Assembly: GCA_002529455.1 (NCBI GenBank)
Contig: NYMS01000013.1
Coordinates: 100,928-164,927 of the forward strand
Length of the DNA stretch: 64,000 nucleotides
Direction: 5' to 3'
Source: Glycomyces fuscus
GTDB taxonomy: Bacteria > Actinomycetota > Actinomycetes > Streptosporangiales > Streptosporangiaceae
The notes below the pieces were generated by a model. That model was not told the DNA's origin. It saw nothing but the letters and a program-made list of their open reading frames with translations, and made no database searches. Below, one piece after another: positions 53,357-61,032 of the stretch (its first letter is position 1; every line of letters begins with the position of its first letter). The translations under genes and the position numbers were made by a program.

Positions 53357-54220
53357 ATGAACACGGACGAAATGTGGGCCGCGCGTTTCGAGGAGCACCG
53401 GGCGCTGCTGCGCTCGATCGCCCACCGGATGCTCGGCTCGGCGGGAGAGGCCGAGGACGCGGTACAGGAGACGTGGCTGCGGCTGAACCGGTCCGACGCC
53501 CACAGCATCGACAACCTGGCCGGATGGCTGACCACCGTGGTGGGCCGGGTGTGCCTGGACATGCTGCGCTCGCGCGCCTCGCGCCGCGAGGACCCGGTGG
53601 GCGAGGACGTGCCCGAGCCCGCCCGCGACCTCCCGCAGGCCGGTCCCGAGCAGCAGGCGCTCCTGGCCGACTCGGTGGGGATGGCGCTGCTGGTGGTCCT
53701 GGACACGCTCACCCCGGCCGAACGGCTGGCGTTCGTGCTGCACGACCTGTTCGCGATGCCCTTCGACCAGATCGCACCCATCCTGGAGCGCACCCCGGCG
53801 GCCACCCGGCAGCTGGCCAGCCGCGCACGGCGCCGGGTGCGCGGCGCGGACGCGGACGGCGTGCCCGATCCGGCCCGTCGGCACCGGGTGGTGGAGGCCT
53901 TCCTGGCCGCGGCGCGCGGCGGCGACTTCGAGGGCCTCATGGCGGTGCTGGCCCCCGACGTGGCCGTCAGCGCCGACGAGTTCGCCGTACTGAGGGGCGT
54001 GCCCGCGGTCACCAGCGGAGCCGAGGCGGTGGCGGGGCAGGCCATCACCTTCTCGCGCCTGGCCCAGGACTCGCGCGTGGTGTCCGTGAACGGCCTTCCC
54101 GGGCTCGTGGGCCTGCGCGGGGGACGCCCCTACGCGGCGCTGGCGTTCACCGTCGAGGACGACCGCATCGTCGGCATCCGGGCACACGCCGAACCCGGGC
54201 TGCTGGCCTCGCTGGTGTGA
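53357..54220 (+). CDS. ECF41/SigJ-like sigma factor with SnoaL-like C-terminal domain
   Basis: A 287-residue ECF sigma factor. Region 2 (about residues 8-75) has FEEHRALLRSIAHRMLG, EDAVQETWLRL and the WLTTVVGRVCLDMLRSR element; region 4 (about 112-165) has TPAERLAFVLHDLFAMPFDQIA. A SnoaL-like domain fills 172-287, as in ECF41, where it acts as a built-in anti-sigma and activity-modulating part. The DGGGR and NPDKL motifs of ECF41 are not conserved (DEFAVLRGV and AEPGL instead). It is divergent from an FAD oxidase with matched promoters, a typical ECF41 target arrangement. Confidence 0.9.
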   Translation: MNTDEMWAARFEEHRALLRSIAHRMLGSAGEAEDAVQETWLRLNRSDAHSIDNLAGWLTTVVGRVCLDMLRSRASRREDPVGEDVPEPARDLPQAGPEQQALLADSVGMALLVVLDTLTPAERLAFVLHDLFAMPFDQIAPILERTPAATRQLASRARRRVRGADADGVPDPARRHRVVEAFLAAARGGDFEGLMAVLAPDVAVSADEFAVLRGVPAVTSGAEAVAGQAITFSRLAQDSRVVSVNGLPGLVGLRGGRPYAALAFTVEDDRIVGIRAHAEPGLLASLV

Positions 54221-54233
54221 CGGGAGCCGGTCC

Positions 54234-54815
54234 TCAGACCCGTTCGAGAGGTGTGTGGGCGCCCTGGGGTGTCCACACACGCACAGCCATACCGGGTTCG
54301 ACCGTGCCGCTGGTCAGGACGACGCCCATGACCCCGGCCCTGCGTACCACGGTTCCGTCCTCCCCGCGGCGCAGGACCTGCTTGAGCAGGCCCCGGGAGA
54401 AGCCGTCGATCTGCGCGCAGGGGTTGCGCAGGCCGGTGATCCGCACACCGGCCCCATCGCCGAACACCAGGACGGTGCCCGCGGACAGGGACAGCAGGTC
54501 CAGGCCTCGGGTGGTGATGTTCTCGCCCAACTGTCCGGGAGCGACCGCGAATCCAGCCTCGGCCACCTCGTCCAGGAGTTCGGCGTGCACCAGGTGGACC
54601 TGGCGCAGATTGGGCTGGTCGGGGTCCGCGGCGATCCGGGACAGGTGCTGGACGGTGGCTCCGAGGTGGGCGTCGCCCTCCACGCCCAGCCCCGCCAGAA
54701 GACGGATCCGCGGCAGGACGGCCTTGGTGAAGGTGTGTCCTGGACTGCTGCTGACCGACTCCACCACCGGGTCCACGGACGCCGTCCCCTCACGCGCTCG
54801 GGTGTGCCGCGCCAC
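54234..54815 (-). CDS. MOSC domain protein
   Basis: A 193-residue MOSC-domain protein. The core marks are the GDAH and GEN-type motif (GVEGDAHLGATVQH, PGQLGENITTRGLDLL) and the conserved Cys in ITGLRNPCAQI. MOSC domains bind sulphur-carrying molybdenum cofactor or act as stand-alone N-oxide/hydroxylamine-reducing or sulphur-transfer proteins. The start is GTG. It stands alone and converges with the sigma factor gene. Confidence 0.9.
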   Translation of the reverse strand: MARHTRAREGTASVDPVVESVSSSPGHTFTKAVLPRIRLLAGLGVEGDAHLGATVQHLSRIAADPDQPNLRQVHLVHAELLDEVAEAGFAVAPGQLGENITTRGLDLLSLSAGTVLVFGDGAGVRITGLRNPCAQIDGFSRGLLKQVLRRGEDGTVVRRAGVMGVVLTSGTVEPGMAVRVWTPQGAHTPLERV

Positions 54816-55183
54816 AGTCTAGGCGGCCTTCTCCCCGCCGGTGAGGCCCGTCTCCGCCGTCCGAACCCCCGACCGGAACCAGGGACCGGGCCGCATCGCG
54901 CTGGCCCGGGGCGCCGTGGTCATGCGGGGCCGGGGCGATCTCGGCGCCGGTGGCGCGCCAGGCGGCCAGCAGGGCGCGGGCTCGCGCTCCCTCCCGGCCC
55001 GGAGGCCGAGGGGGGAGGCGGCCGGACACCGGAGCACACCCGCGACGGCTAGAGTGACGCGCGCCACACCGAAGCGGGCATGGGCACCACGGGGCCGGGG
55101 CACAACCGTCGGTGACGAGGCCATCGCCGCGCGGTCTGCCCCCGCCCTCCGGGGCGCGCGGCCGAACCCATGAACGGGGCACC
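54816..55183. other. Intergenic region between MOSC and lipoprotein genes
   Basis: 368 bases. Several short frames cross it, none with a recognisable protein. I see no repeats or operators worth naming. Confidence 0.5.
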
Positions 55184-55627
55184 ATGACCACCACCCTCCG
55201 CCGGACCTTCGCCCTGGCCGCCGCCGGCGCCGTGACAGCCCTGCTCGGCGGTTGCGCCGGATCACAGGAGCAGGGCGCGGCGAGCCCGGAGCCCTCGGCC
55301 GCCGACGCCTCCCCCTCGCCCGCCGCCCCGGCGCTGCCCGAGGCCGCCGACGGCACCGACCTGGAGGCCTGCGCCGACGCCGACTGCGAGGTGCTGGTGG
55401 AGAGCGGCGACGAGTTCACCATGGACGGATCCCACGGCGTCGACCGGTTCGTGGTCGACGCGGTCGGCGAGGACGGCATCGACTTCAGCGGCTACGGTCC
55501 CGGCACCACCCTGTCGGGCCACCTTCCTCCCCCGGAGGACCAGGAGTACGTCTTCGTCATGAACGGCTTCGACATCACCCTGGTCGCCGTCGAGGGCTCC
55601 AGCGCCCTGTTGCGCCTCTCGCCCTGA
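55184..55627 (+). CDS. Secreted lipoprotein of unknown function
   Basis: A 147-residue protein with a lipoprotein signal: two Arg, a hydrophobic segment and the lipobox LLGGC (Cys24). The mature N-terminus is a Ser/Pro/Ala linker, followed by about 95 residues with two Cys in LEACADADCEVLVE and beta-rich segments. It is acidic. The frame opens earlier, but the signal peptide fixes the ATG at 55184. No family is recognised. Confidence 0.8.
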   Translation: MTTTLRRTFALAAAGAVTALLGGCAGSQEQGAASPEPSAADASPSPAAPALPEAADGTDLEACADADCEVLVESGDEFTMDGSHGVDRFVVDAVGEDGIDFSGYGPGTTLSGHLPPPEDQEYVFVMNGFDITLVAVEGSSALLRLSP

Positions 55628-55671
55628 GAGGACCGCGGGGGCCTCCTCGCACCGGCGCCGCGGCCCCTCTC

Positions 55672-55840
55672 CGCACGCACGGCTGGTTCGCCGTCACCGC
55701 CGTGGCCCTCGGCATCTTCACGGTGACGACCCCCGGACTGCTGTCCGTGGAGCTGCTCACCCCGTCGTCGTCGAACCCGGCGTCCCCGCGGGCACCCTCC
55801 TGGGCGGCGTCCTCGGCTGGCGCAGCGCGTTCGCGGCCCC
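55672..55840 (+). pseudogene. Degenerate MFS transporter remnant
   Basis: One frame reads WFAVTAVALGIFTVTTPGLL and VELLTP, like helix 1 of a drug-exporter-type MFS protein. After a frame change (about 55770) comes GVPAGTLLGGVLGWRSAFAA, which resembles the GvPxGxxxGxxxGWRxxF signature of helix 5. Helices 2-4 and everything after helix 5 are missing. The relic thus joins two distant parts by deletion and frameshift. Confidence 0.5.
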
Positions 55841-55938
55841 GGACCGCCACCGGCGCGGGGACTCGCCCCGAAACGACAGGGCGCAGCGGAGAGATCCCCA
55901 CCGCCCCCGCCGCGCGGAGCACCCGGACCACGCAGGCG

Positions 55939-55944
55939 TATATT
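55939..55944 (+). promoter_or_regulatory. -10 hexamer for leaderless SCO6745-like gene
   Basis: TATATT lies six bases before the GTG at 55951, so the transcript probably starts at or next to the start codon. Confidence 0.4.
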
Positions 55945-55950
55945 CGTGGC

Positions 55951-56790
55951 GTGAACCGGATCTGGCCACTGATCGAGACCTGCCACGCCCTGGTCTACTT
56001 CGCCCCCGAAGCCGAGGCCGCCTACCGCGACGCCGGGTTCAAGGGCTACTGGATGGGCTACTTCGCCTCCCGCTCCGCCGCGCTCGGCCCCGCCTCCGCC
56101 GACGTCGTCACCGCGGCCTTCCACAACTTCGCCCCGCGCCTGGTCGCCCGCGCCATCCCCGACGCCTGGTCCTTCTCCTCCCCAGAGAAGGCCCTGGCCG
56201 CCCGCACCGCGGTGGCCGACCAGGCCCTGCGCCGCATCCTCGGCGACCTGGCCGGGGCACCCGAGACCGCCGAGGCCGCGCACGCCGCGGTCGCGGCCGT
56301 CTCCGCCTGCCCCCGGGCGGGCCGCACCCTCTTCGCCGCCCACGCCGCCCTGCCCGTGCCCGAGCAGCCGCACCTGGCTCTGTGGTGGGCCGCCACCGCC
56401 CTGCGCGAGTTCCGCGGCGACGGGCACATCGCCGCGCTGATGAGCAGCGGACTCGACGGCTGCGAGGCCAACGTCGTCTCGGTCGCCCTGGGCCGCTCCC
56501 CCGAACGCCAGCGCGAGTTCCGCGGCTGGAGCGAACAGGAGTGGGACCAGGCCTCGCAGCGCCTGCGCGACCGCGGCTGGCTCACCGGCGAGGGCGCCCT
56601 GACCGACTCCGGCCGCGAGCACCGCGAGCGGATCGAGGCCGACACCGACCGCCTGGCCGAACCCGCCCTGACCGCCCTGGGCGCCCAGAGGGCGGCGGAC
56701 CTGGCCGAGCGCCTGGAACCACTGGCCGAACGCATCGTGGCCTCGGGCGCGATCCCCTTCCCCAACGCCATGGCGCTGCCGCGCGCATGA
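55951..56790 (+). CDS. SCO6745-like protein with winged-helix features
   Basis: A 279-residue protein of the actinobacterial SCO6745 family. Early marks are IETCHALVYFAPEAEAAY and GYWMGYFASRSAALG; the C-terminal half has WSEQEWDQASQRLRDRGWL and LTDSGREHRERIEADTDRLA, a MarR-like winged helix. It may be a regulator or an enzyme with such a module; the function is not known. A GTG start directly behind a TATATT hexamer suggests a leaderless transcript. Confidence 0.85.
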   Translation: MNRIWPLIETCHALVYFAPEAEAAYRDAGFKGYWMGYFASRSAALGPASADVVTAAFHNFAPRLVARAIPDAWSFSSPEKALAARTAVADQALRRILGDLAGAPETAEAAHAAVAAVSACPRAGRTLFAAHAALPVPEQPHLALWWAATALREFRGDGHIAALMSSGLDGCEANVVSVALGRSPERQREFRGWSEQEWDQASQRLRDRGWLTGEGALTDSGREHRERIEADTDRLAEPALTALGAQRAADLAERLEPLAERIVASGAIPFPNAMALPRA

Positions 56791-56911
56791 GGACCGCCCC
56801 TCCCGGGGCCGACCCCGCCCCGGTGAGGGGACCGGCACGCCCACGCCGCCCTCCGGACCGGGCGGGGCGAAAGTCGTTGTCTCCCCTCCCTCCGCCCGGT
56901 AGAACGGCACC

Positions 56912-57778
56912 ATGACCGAACTCGGAGCCGTCTTCCGCCCCCAGCTGCCCCCCGAACGCCTGCGCTCCGTGGCCCGCGCGGCCGACGAGGCCGGGCTCGA
57001 CCAGCTCTGGCTGTGGGAGGACTGCTTCCTGGAGAGCGGCGTCGCCGCCGCCTCCGCCGCCCTGGCCTGGACCGAGAACCTCACCGTGGGCGTGGGCCTG
57101 CTCCCCGTCCCCCTGCGCAACGTCGCCCTGACCGCCATGGAGACCGCCACCCTGCACAGGCTCTTCCCCGGCCGCGTACGCGTCGGCGTGGGCCACGGCG
57201 TCCAGGACTGGATGGCCCAGGTCGGCGCGCGCCCCGACTCCCCGCTCACCCTCCTGCGCGAACACCTGGACGCGCTGCGCGCCCTGCTGGCCGGGGAGCG
57301 GGTCACCTCCCGGGGCCGCTACGTCACCCTCGACGACGTCGCCCTGGACTACCCGCCCGCCGCCCCCGTCCCCGTCCTGGCCGGCGCACGCGGACCGCGC
57401 ACCCTGCACCTGAGCGGACAGGCCGCCGACGGCACCATCCTGGACGCCGCCGCGGGAGTGGACGGGGTACGGCGGGCACGGCTGCTGGCCGACCGGGGAC
57501 GGGAGGCCGCGGGACGCCCCGGCCACCACCCCGTGACCGTCTACCTCCTGGCCGCCACCGGGCCCGACGCCGCCCGGCGCATGGACGCCGAACTGCGCGC
57601 CGGGGGCCTGTCCCCGCAGACCGGCGTGGCCGGAGACGCCGACCGCGTCGCCGAGGCCGTACGGCACATGGCCGAGGCCGGGGCCGACACCGTGGTGTTG
57701 CAGCCCACGGCCGACGAGCCCGACCCCGAGGGCTTCGTCCGCTTCACCGCCGAGCGGGTGCGCCCGCTCCTTCCCTGA
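56912..57778 (+). CDS. LLM-class flavin-dependent oxidoreductase
   Basis: A 288-residue luciferase-like TIM barrel enzyme using FMN or F420. The N-terminus has LGAVFRPQLPPE and DQLWLWEDCFLESG, then VGVGLLPVPLRN, RVRVGVGHGVQDW and VPVLAGARGP with AADGTILDA. The length suits the F420-dependent or short LLM branch. Start ATG at 56912. It lies 121 bases behind the SCO6745-like gene and 61 before the Mut7-C gene on the same strand. Confidence 0.92.
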   Translation: MTELGAVFRPQLPPERLRSVARAADEAGLDQLWLWEDCFLESGVAAASAALAWTENLTVGVGLLPVPLRNVALTAMETATLHRLFPGRVRVGVGHGVQDWMAQVGARPDSPLTLLREHLDALRALLAGERVTSRGRYVTLDDVALDYPPAAPVPVLAGARGPRTLHLSGQAADGTILDAAAGVDGVRRARLLADRGREAAGRPGHHPVTVYLLAATGPDAARRMDAELRAGGLSPQTGVAGDADRVAEAVRHMAEAGADTVVLQPTADEPDPEGFVRFTAERVRPLLP

Positions 57779-57839
57779 GCCGCACACCGGCCGCGCCCGC
57801 CCCGTACGGCGGGTGCGGTCCTTCGAAGGAAGAGAACCG

Positions 57840-58565
57840 ATGCTAGACCTGAGCTTCGCACCCGAACTGCGGTTCTTCCTGGCGCCGCGGCACCGGGGCG
57901 GAACCGTGCGCATGGAGGGCGATTCCACCTCCACCCTCGGACACGTCGTCCAGTCGCTGGGCGTACCCCTGACCGAGGTCGGCGCCCTGCGCGTCGACGG
58001 CCGCGACACCCCGCCCTCCCACATCCCCGCCCAGGGCGAGGCCGTGGAGGTCCTGCCCGTGGAGTACCCGCAGCGCCTGCCCTTCGCCGAGCCGCGGTTC
58101 CTGCTCGACGTGCACCTGGGCACCCTGGCCCGGCGCCTGCGCCTGCTGGGCCTGGACACCGCCTACGACAACGACCGCGACGACCCCTCGCTGTTTCGCC
58201 AGGCCAACGCCGAGGACAGGGTGCTGCTCACCCGCGACCGCGGACTGCTGTGCCGCAGCGGCCTGCGGGCGGGCGGCCACGTGCGCGAGACCAGGCCCGC
58301 AGCCCAGCTGCGCGAGGTGCTGGAGCGCTTCGCACCGCCCCTGCGGCCCTGGACGCGCTGCCCGGCGTGCAACGGCGAGCTGGTGCACGTGTCCAAGGAC
58401 GAGGTGCGAGGCGAACTGGAGGCGGGCACCCGCGCCACCTACGAGGCGTTCGCGCGCTGCCCCTCCTGCGAGCGGGTGTACTGGCCCGGCGCGCACCACT
58501 CCCGGCTGGCCCAGATCGTGCGCGAGGCCCAGGAACTGGTGTCCGCGCGCTCCGGCCCGGCCTGA
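57840..58565 (+). CDS. Mut7-C RNase-domain protein with ubiquitin-like N-terminus
   Basis: A 241-residue protein with three parts: an N-terminal ThiS/ubiquitin-like domain (about 1-80, LSFAPELRFFLAPR, VEVLPVEYPQ), a PIN-like Mut7-C nuclease domain (about 88-160, FLLDVHLGTLARRLRLLG, VLLTRDRGLL) and a zinc ribbon with Cys pairs in TRCPACNGELV and ARCPSCERVYW. The acidic residues of the PIN fold are kept. AAGGAAG precedes the ATG. Members are thought to act on RNA; the target is unknown. Confidence 0.9.
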   Translation: MLDLSFAPELRFFLAPRHRGGTVRMEGDSTSTLGHVVQSLGVPLTEVGALRVDGRDTPPSHIPAQGEAVEVLPVEYPQRLPFAEPRFLLDVHLGTLARRLRLLGLDTAYDNDRDDPSLFRQANAEDRVLLTRDRGLLCRSGLRAGGHVRETRPAAQLREVLERFAPPLRPWTRCPACNGELVHVSKDEVRGELEAGTRATYEAFARCPSCERVYWPGAHHSRLAQIVREAQELVSARSGPA

Positions 58566-58667
58566 GCCCCGCGACCGGAGCGGGCCGGGGCCGCGGTGCT
58601 CCTCGACCGGTCCGCCGTCCCGCCGGGGGGCGGCGGCCGCCGGGGAGGGGCGGAGCGCCCGGGTGTC

Positions 58668-59852
58668 TCAGGCCCTCGGGGCGTGGAACGGGCCGCCCTC
58701 ACCGAAGGCGCGTTCGGCGAAGCGCTCGCCGATGCGCCGGTGGGTGGCGGTGTCCGGGTGGAGCCCGTCGGGCAGCGGCAGCTCGGCGTTGTCCGCCTCT
58801 CCGTAGAGTTCGCGCCCGTCGAGGTGGTACAGGTGCGGGTCCTCGGCCGCACGCCCGCGCACGATGCGCTCCAGTTCCTCCCGGATGAGGGAGAGCGTCA
58901 GCTTCCCGGCGGCGCGCTCGGCGGGGTCGCCGGTCGCCCGGAACCGCAGCCTGCCCTCGCGCATGGCGTCGGGGTCGAAGGCGCAGGGGCCGGGGGTGTC
59001 CTCGTGGATGGGGCACAGGATCGGTGAGACGACCAGCAGCGGCGTGGTGGGGTGGCCCTCGCGGATGGTGTCGAGGAAGCCGTGCACCGCGGGACCGAAG
59101 GCGCGCAGGCGCATCAGGTCGGCGTTGACCAGGTTGATGCCGATCTTGAGGCTGATCAGGTCGGCCGGGGTGTCCCGCATGGCGCGGGCGGTGAAGGGGT
59201 CGAGCAGTGCGCCGCCGCCCAGGCCGAGGTTGACCAGCTCCACACCGCCGAGGGATGCGGCGCGCGCGGGCCAGATGGTGGTGGGGCTGGCCGCGTCCGA
59301 GCCGTGGCTGATCGAGCTGCCGTGGTGCAGCCACACCCTGCGGCCCCGGTCGGGGGTGGGCTCGACGGGGGCGTCGGTGCGCAGGGCGACGAGTTCGGTG
59401 GTCTCGTTGTGCGGCAACCAGATCTCGACGTCCTTGGCGCGGTCGGGCAGGCCGGTGAAACGCAGGGTGGCGACCGGGCCGGGGCGGTGCTCGACGGCAC
59501 CGGTGGCGAGGTCCACGGCCAGGGTGTTGCCGCCGATCGCGGTGGCCTGGTCGGTGAGGTGGCCGTCCACGAGCAGCTCGTACACGCCCTCGGGGCGGGG
59601 AGGGGCGCCCGTGTAGACGCGTTTGGTGGGCAGTGTGTCGAGTTCGACGGCGGTGGCCCGGGTGCGAAAGGCCAGCCGCACCCCGGAGGGTTGGGACTCG
59701 ACCATGACCAGTTGCGGGTCGGCGCACTGGGCGCGGGCCCGTGCGGGCAGCCGGTGCGGCAGCACACCGTGCTCGGTGCGCTCCAGTTCGAGGGCTCCTC
59801 GCAGGAGGTCCGGGGTGAGGGGCGTGGTGGTCCAGTGGTACTGGGTGTGCAT
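58668..59852 (-). CDS. SGNH/GDSL-type esterase with N-terminal beta domain
   Basis: A 394-residue protein. An N-terminal beta-rich domain (about 1-165) precedes an SGNH hydrolase domain with block I serine in HHGSSISHGSD, block II Gly in VNLGLGGGALL, block III Asn region in KIGINLVNADL and the Asp/His pair in LPDGLHPDTATH. The catalytic set is complete. There is no signal peptide. It is probably an acetylesterase or lipase-like enzyme acting on carbohydrate esters or lipids. It is 83 bases downstream of the TetR gene on the same strand. Confidence 0.9.
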   Translation of the reverse strand: MHTQYHWTTTPLTPDLLRGALELERTEHGVLPHRLPARARAQCADPQLVMVESQPSGVRLAFRTRATAVELDTLPTKRVYTGAPPRPEGVYELLVDGHLTDQATAIGGNTLAVDLATGAVEHRPGPVATLRFTGLPDRAKDVEIWLPHNETTELVALRTDAPVEPTPDRGRRVWLHHGSSISHGSDAASPTTIWPARAASLGGVELVNLGLGGGALLDPFTARAMRDTPADLISLKIGINLVNADLMRLRAFGPAVHGFLDTIREGHPTTPLLVVSPILCPIHEDTPGPCAFDPDAMREGRLRFRATGDPAERAAGKLTLSLIREELERIVRGRAAEDPHLYHLDGRELYGEADNAELPLPDGLHPDTATHRRIGERFAERAFGEGGPFHAPRA

Positions 59853-59935
59853 GGTGTCAACCTGGTGGTCGGGATCGTCGTGAAGCTCTGGTTGGTCGGC
59901 GGGGCGCGTGGCCGAGCGCCGTTGGGAGGCCGCGG

Positions 59936-60505
59936 TCAGGGCGCGGGCCAGTTGCGCAGCAGGGCGTCGAGGGCGTCCAGGGTCCGTGACCAGGTCTCCT
60001 GGGTGTCGGGGGCGCTGTGGCTGAACCCTCCCCCCAGCTCCAGGGTCACGTAGCCGTGGAAAACGCTGCCCAGCAGGCGGACCGCGTGCGTCTGGTCCGG
60101 CTCGGTCAGGTCGTAGCCGCGCAGGATCGCCCGCGTCATCTGTGCGTGCCGGACACCGGCGCTGGCGGCCGCCGTCTCCGGGTCGAGTCTGAGCTGGGCC
60201 GCGGCGTAGCGGCCGGGATGCTCGCGGGCGTAGTCGCGGTAGACGTTGGCCAGGGCGGTCAGGGCGTCCTTGCCGGCCCGGCCGGCCAGGGCGTCGGCGG
60301 CCCGGTCGGCGAGCTCCTCCAGGGCGAGCAGGGCGATCCGGGTCCTGAGGTCCTGGGAGCTGCGCAGGTGTGAGTACAGGCTGGCGACCTTGACGTCGAA
60401 GCGCCTGGCCAGTTCCGAGACGGTCACCCGCTCGAAGCCGACCTCGTCGGCCAGCTCGGCTCCCGCCTCGGTGAGGCGTTCCGTGGTCAGTCCCGCGCGT
60501 GCCAT
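59936..60505 (-). CDS. TetR-family repressor beside the SGNH esterase
   Basis: A 189-residue TetR-family protein. The helix-turn-helix covers about residues 8-50 (SELARRFDVKVASLYSHLRS); the C-terminal domain resembles the WHG-type TetR C-terminal family. The frame extends seven codons upstream, but GAGGGGGAG precedes the ATG at 60505. A 19-bp palindrome lies 37 bases before the start. It is cotranscribed with the SGNH esterase, so it likely represses both. Confidence 0.9.
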   Translation of the reverse strand: MARAGLTTERLTEAGAELADEVGFERVTVSELARRFDVKVASLYSHLRSSQDLRTRIALLALEELADRAADALAGRAGKDALTALANVYRDYAREHPGRYAAAQLRLDPETAAASAGVRHAQMTRAILRGYDLTEPDQTHAVRLLGSVFHGYVTLELGGGFSHSAPDTQETWSRTLDALDALLRNWPAP

Positions 60506-60541
60506 AAGCTCCCCCTCTTCTGCCACAAGGTACTCTACATC

Positions 60542-60560
60542 TTCCTAAGGTCTTTAGGAA
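60542..60560. promoter_or_regulatory. TetR operator (SGNH/TetR unit)
   Basis: TTCCTAA-GGTCT-TTAGGAA, a perfect 7-bp inverted repeat, 37 bases before the TetR start. Confidence 0.65.
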
Positions 60561-60958
60561 ATATGGCGTGGGCTTCAGGAGGGGTTCGGTGGAGCGGTGG
60601 TGGAGGCGTCGGGAAATGGGAGGAAGGCCCCCCGGACGCGCGTGCTTACAGCCGGCCGTTCCCGCGCAGGCGGTGGTGGACCAGAGAGGGGGTGAGGACC
60701 ATCGGTCTCATCCGGCGCGCAGGGCGTCCAGCGCCTCGTCGTGGACCCGGGCGTTGCCGAACAGCGCGGCCCCCGTGTCGTAACGGACACGGGGACCACC
60801 GGCAGGCAGGAGGGCACGGACCAGCACGCCCGTGGCGGGGAGGAAAGAAGGGGGCGCGGCGCGAGGGCGCTTCACGCGAAGGCCGTCCGTCAACGGCGGA
60901 CGATCAGGGGGAGGGGGCTTTGGCCGCTCCTCTCCACTCTCAATCTATAGCGCACCCC

Positions 60959-60977
60959 GGGGCTTGCGGCAAGACCC
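60959..60977 (+). promoter_or_regulatory. Rifamycin-associated-element-like palindrome
   Basis: GGGGCTTGCGGCAAGACCC is a 19-bp near-perfect palindrome (half-sites GGGGCTTGC and GGGTCTTGC). It agrees with the rifamycin-associated element (RAE) known upstream of rifamycin-inducible actinobacterial genes including helR. A TATAGC hexamer lies just before it (60946-60951), so the site covers the presumed transcript start. Confidence 0.75.
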
Positions 60978-61032
60978 GGGTCGTGCCGCAGAATCGTCGA
61001 CCGTGACCACAGCCCATGCCGCGGGAGACGAC

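Larger units (their letters stand above)
55628..55950. other. Intergenic region with MFS transporter relic
   Basis: 323 bases. It contains the MFS remnant listed separately and the leader of the next gene with a TATATT hexamer. No intact gene. Confidence 0.5.
60506..61032. other. Divergent region, TetR to HelR-like gene
   Basis: 527 bases. It contains the TetR operator at 60542 and the rifamycin-element-like palindrome at 60959. Between them a minus-strand frame (60708-60893) ends GPRVRYDTGAALFGNARVHD, which I cannot assign and do not count as a gene. Otherwise no gene is seen. Confidence 0.5.

Noticed and set aside
54816..55183. Possible decayed regulator on the minus strand (ARALLAAWRATGAEIAP)
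   Set aside because: The segment is too short and not supported by any further recognisable part.
60708..60893. Minus-strand frame ending RVRYDTGAALFGNARVHD
   Set aside because: It looks like a possible protein tail, but no family is recognised, there is no ribosome site, and the start is arbitrary.
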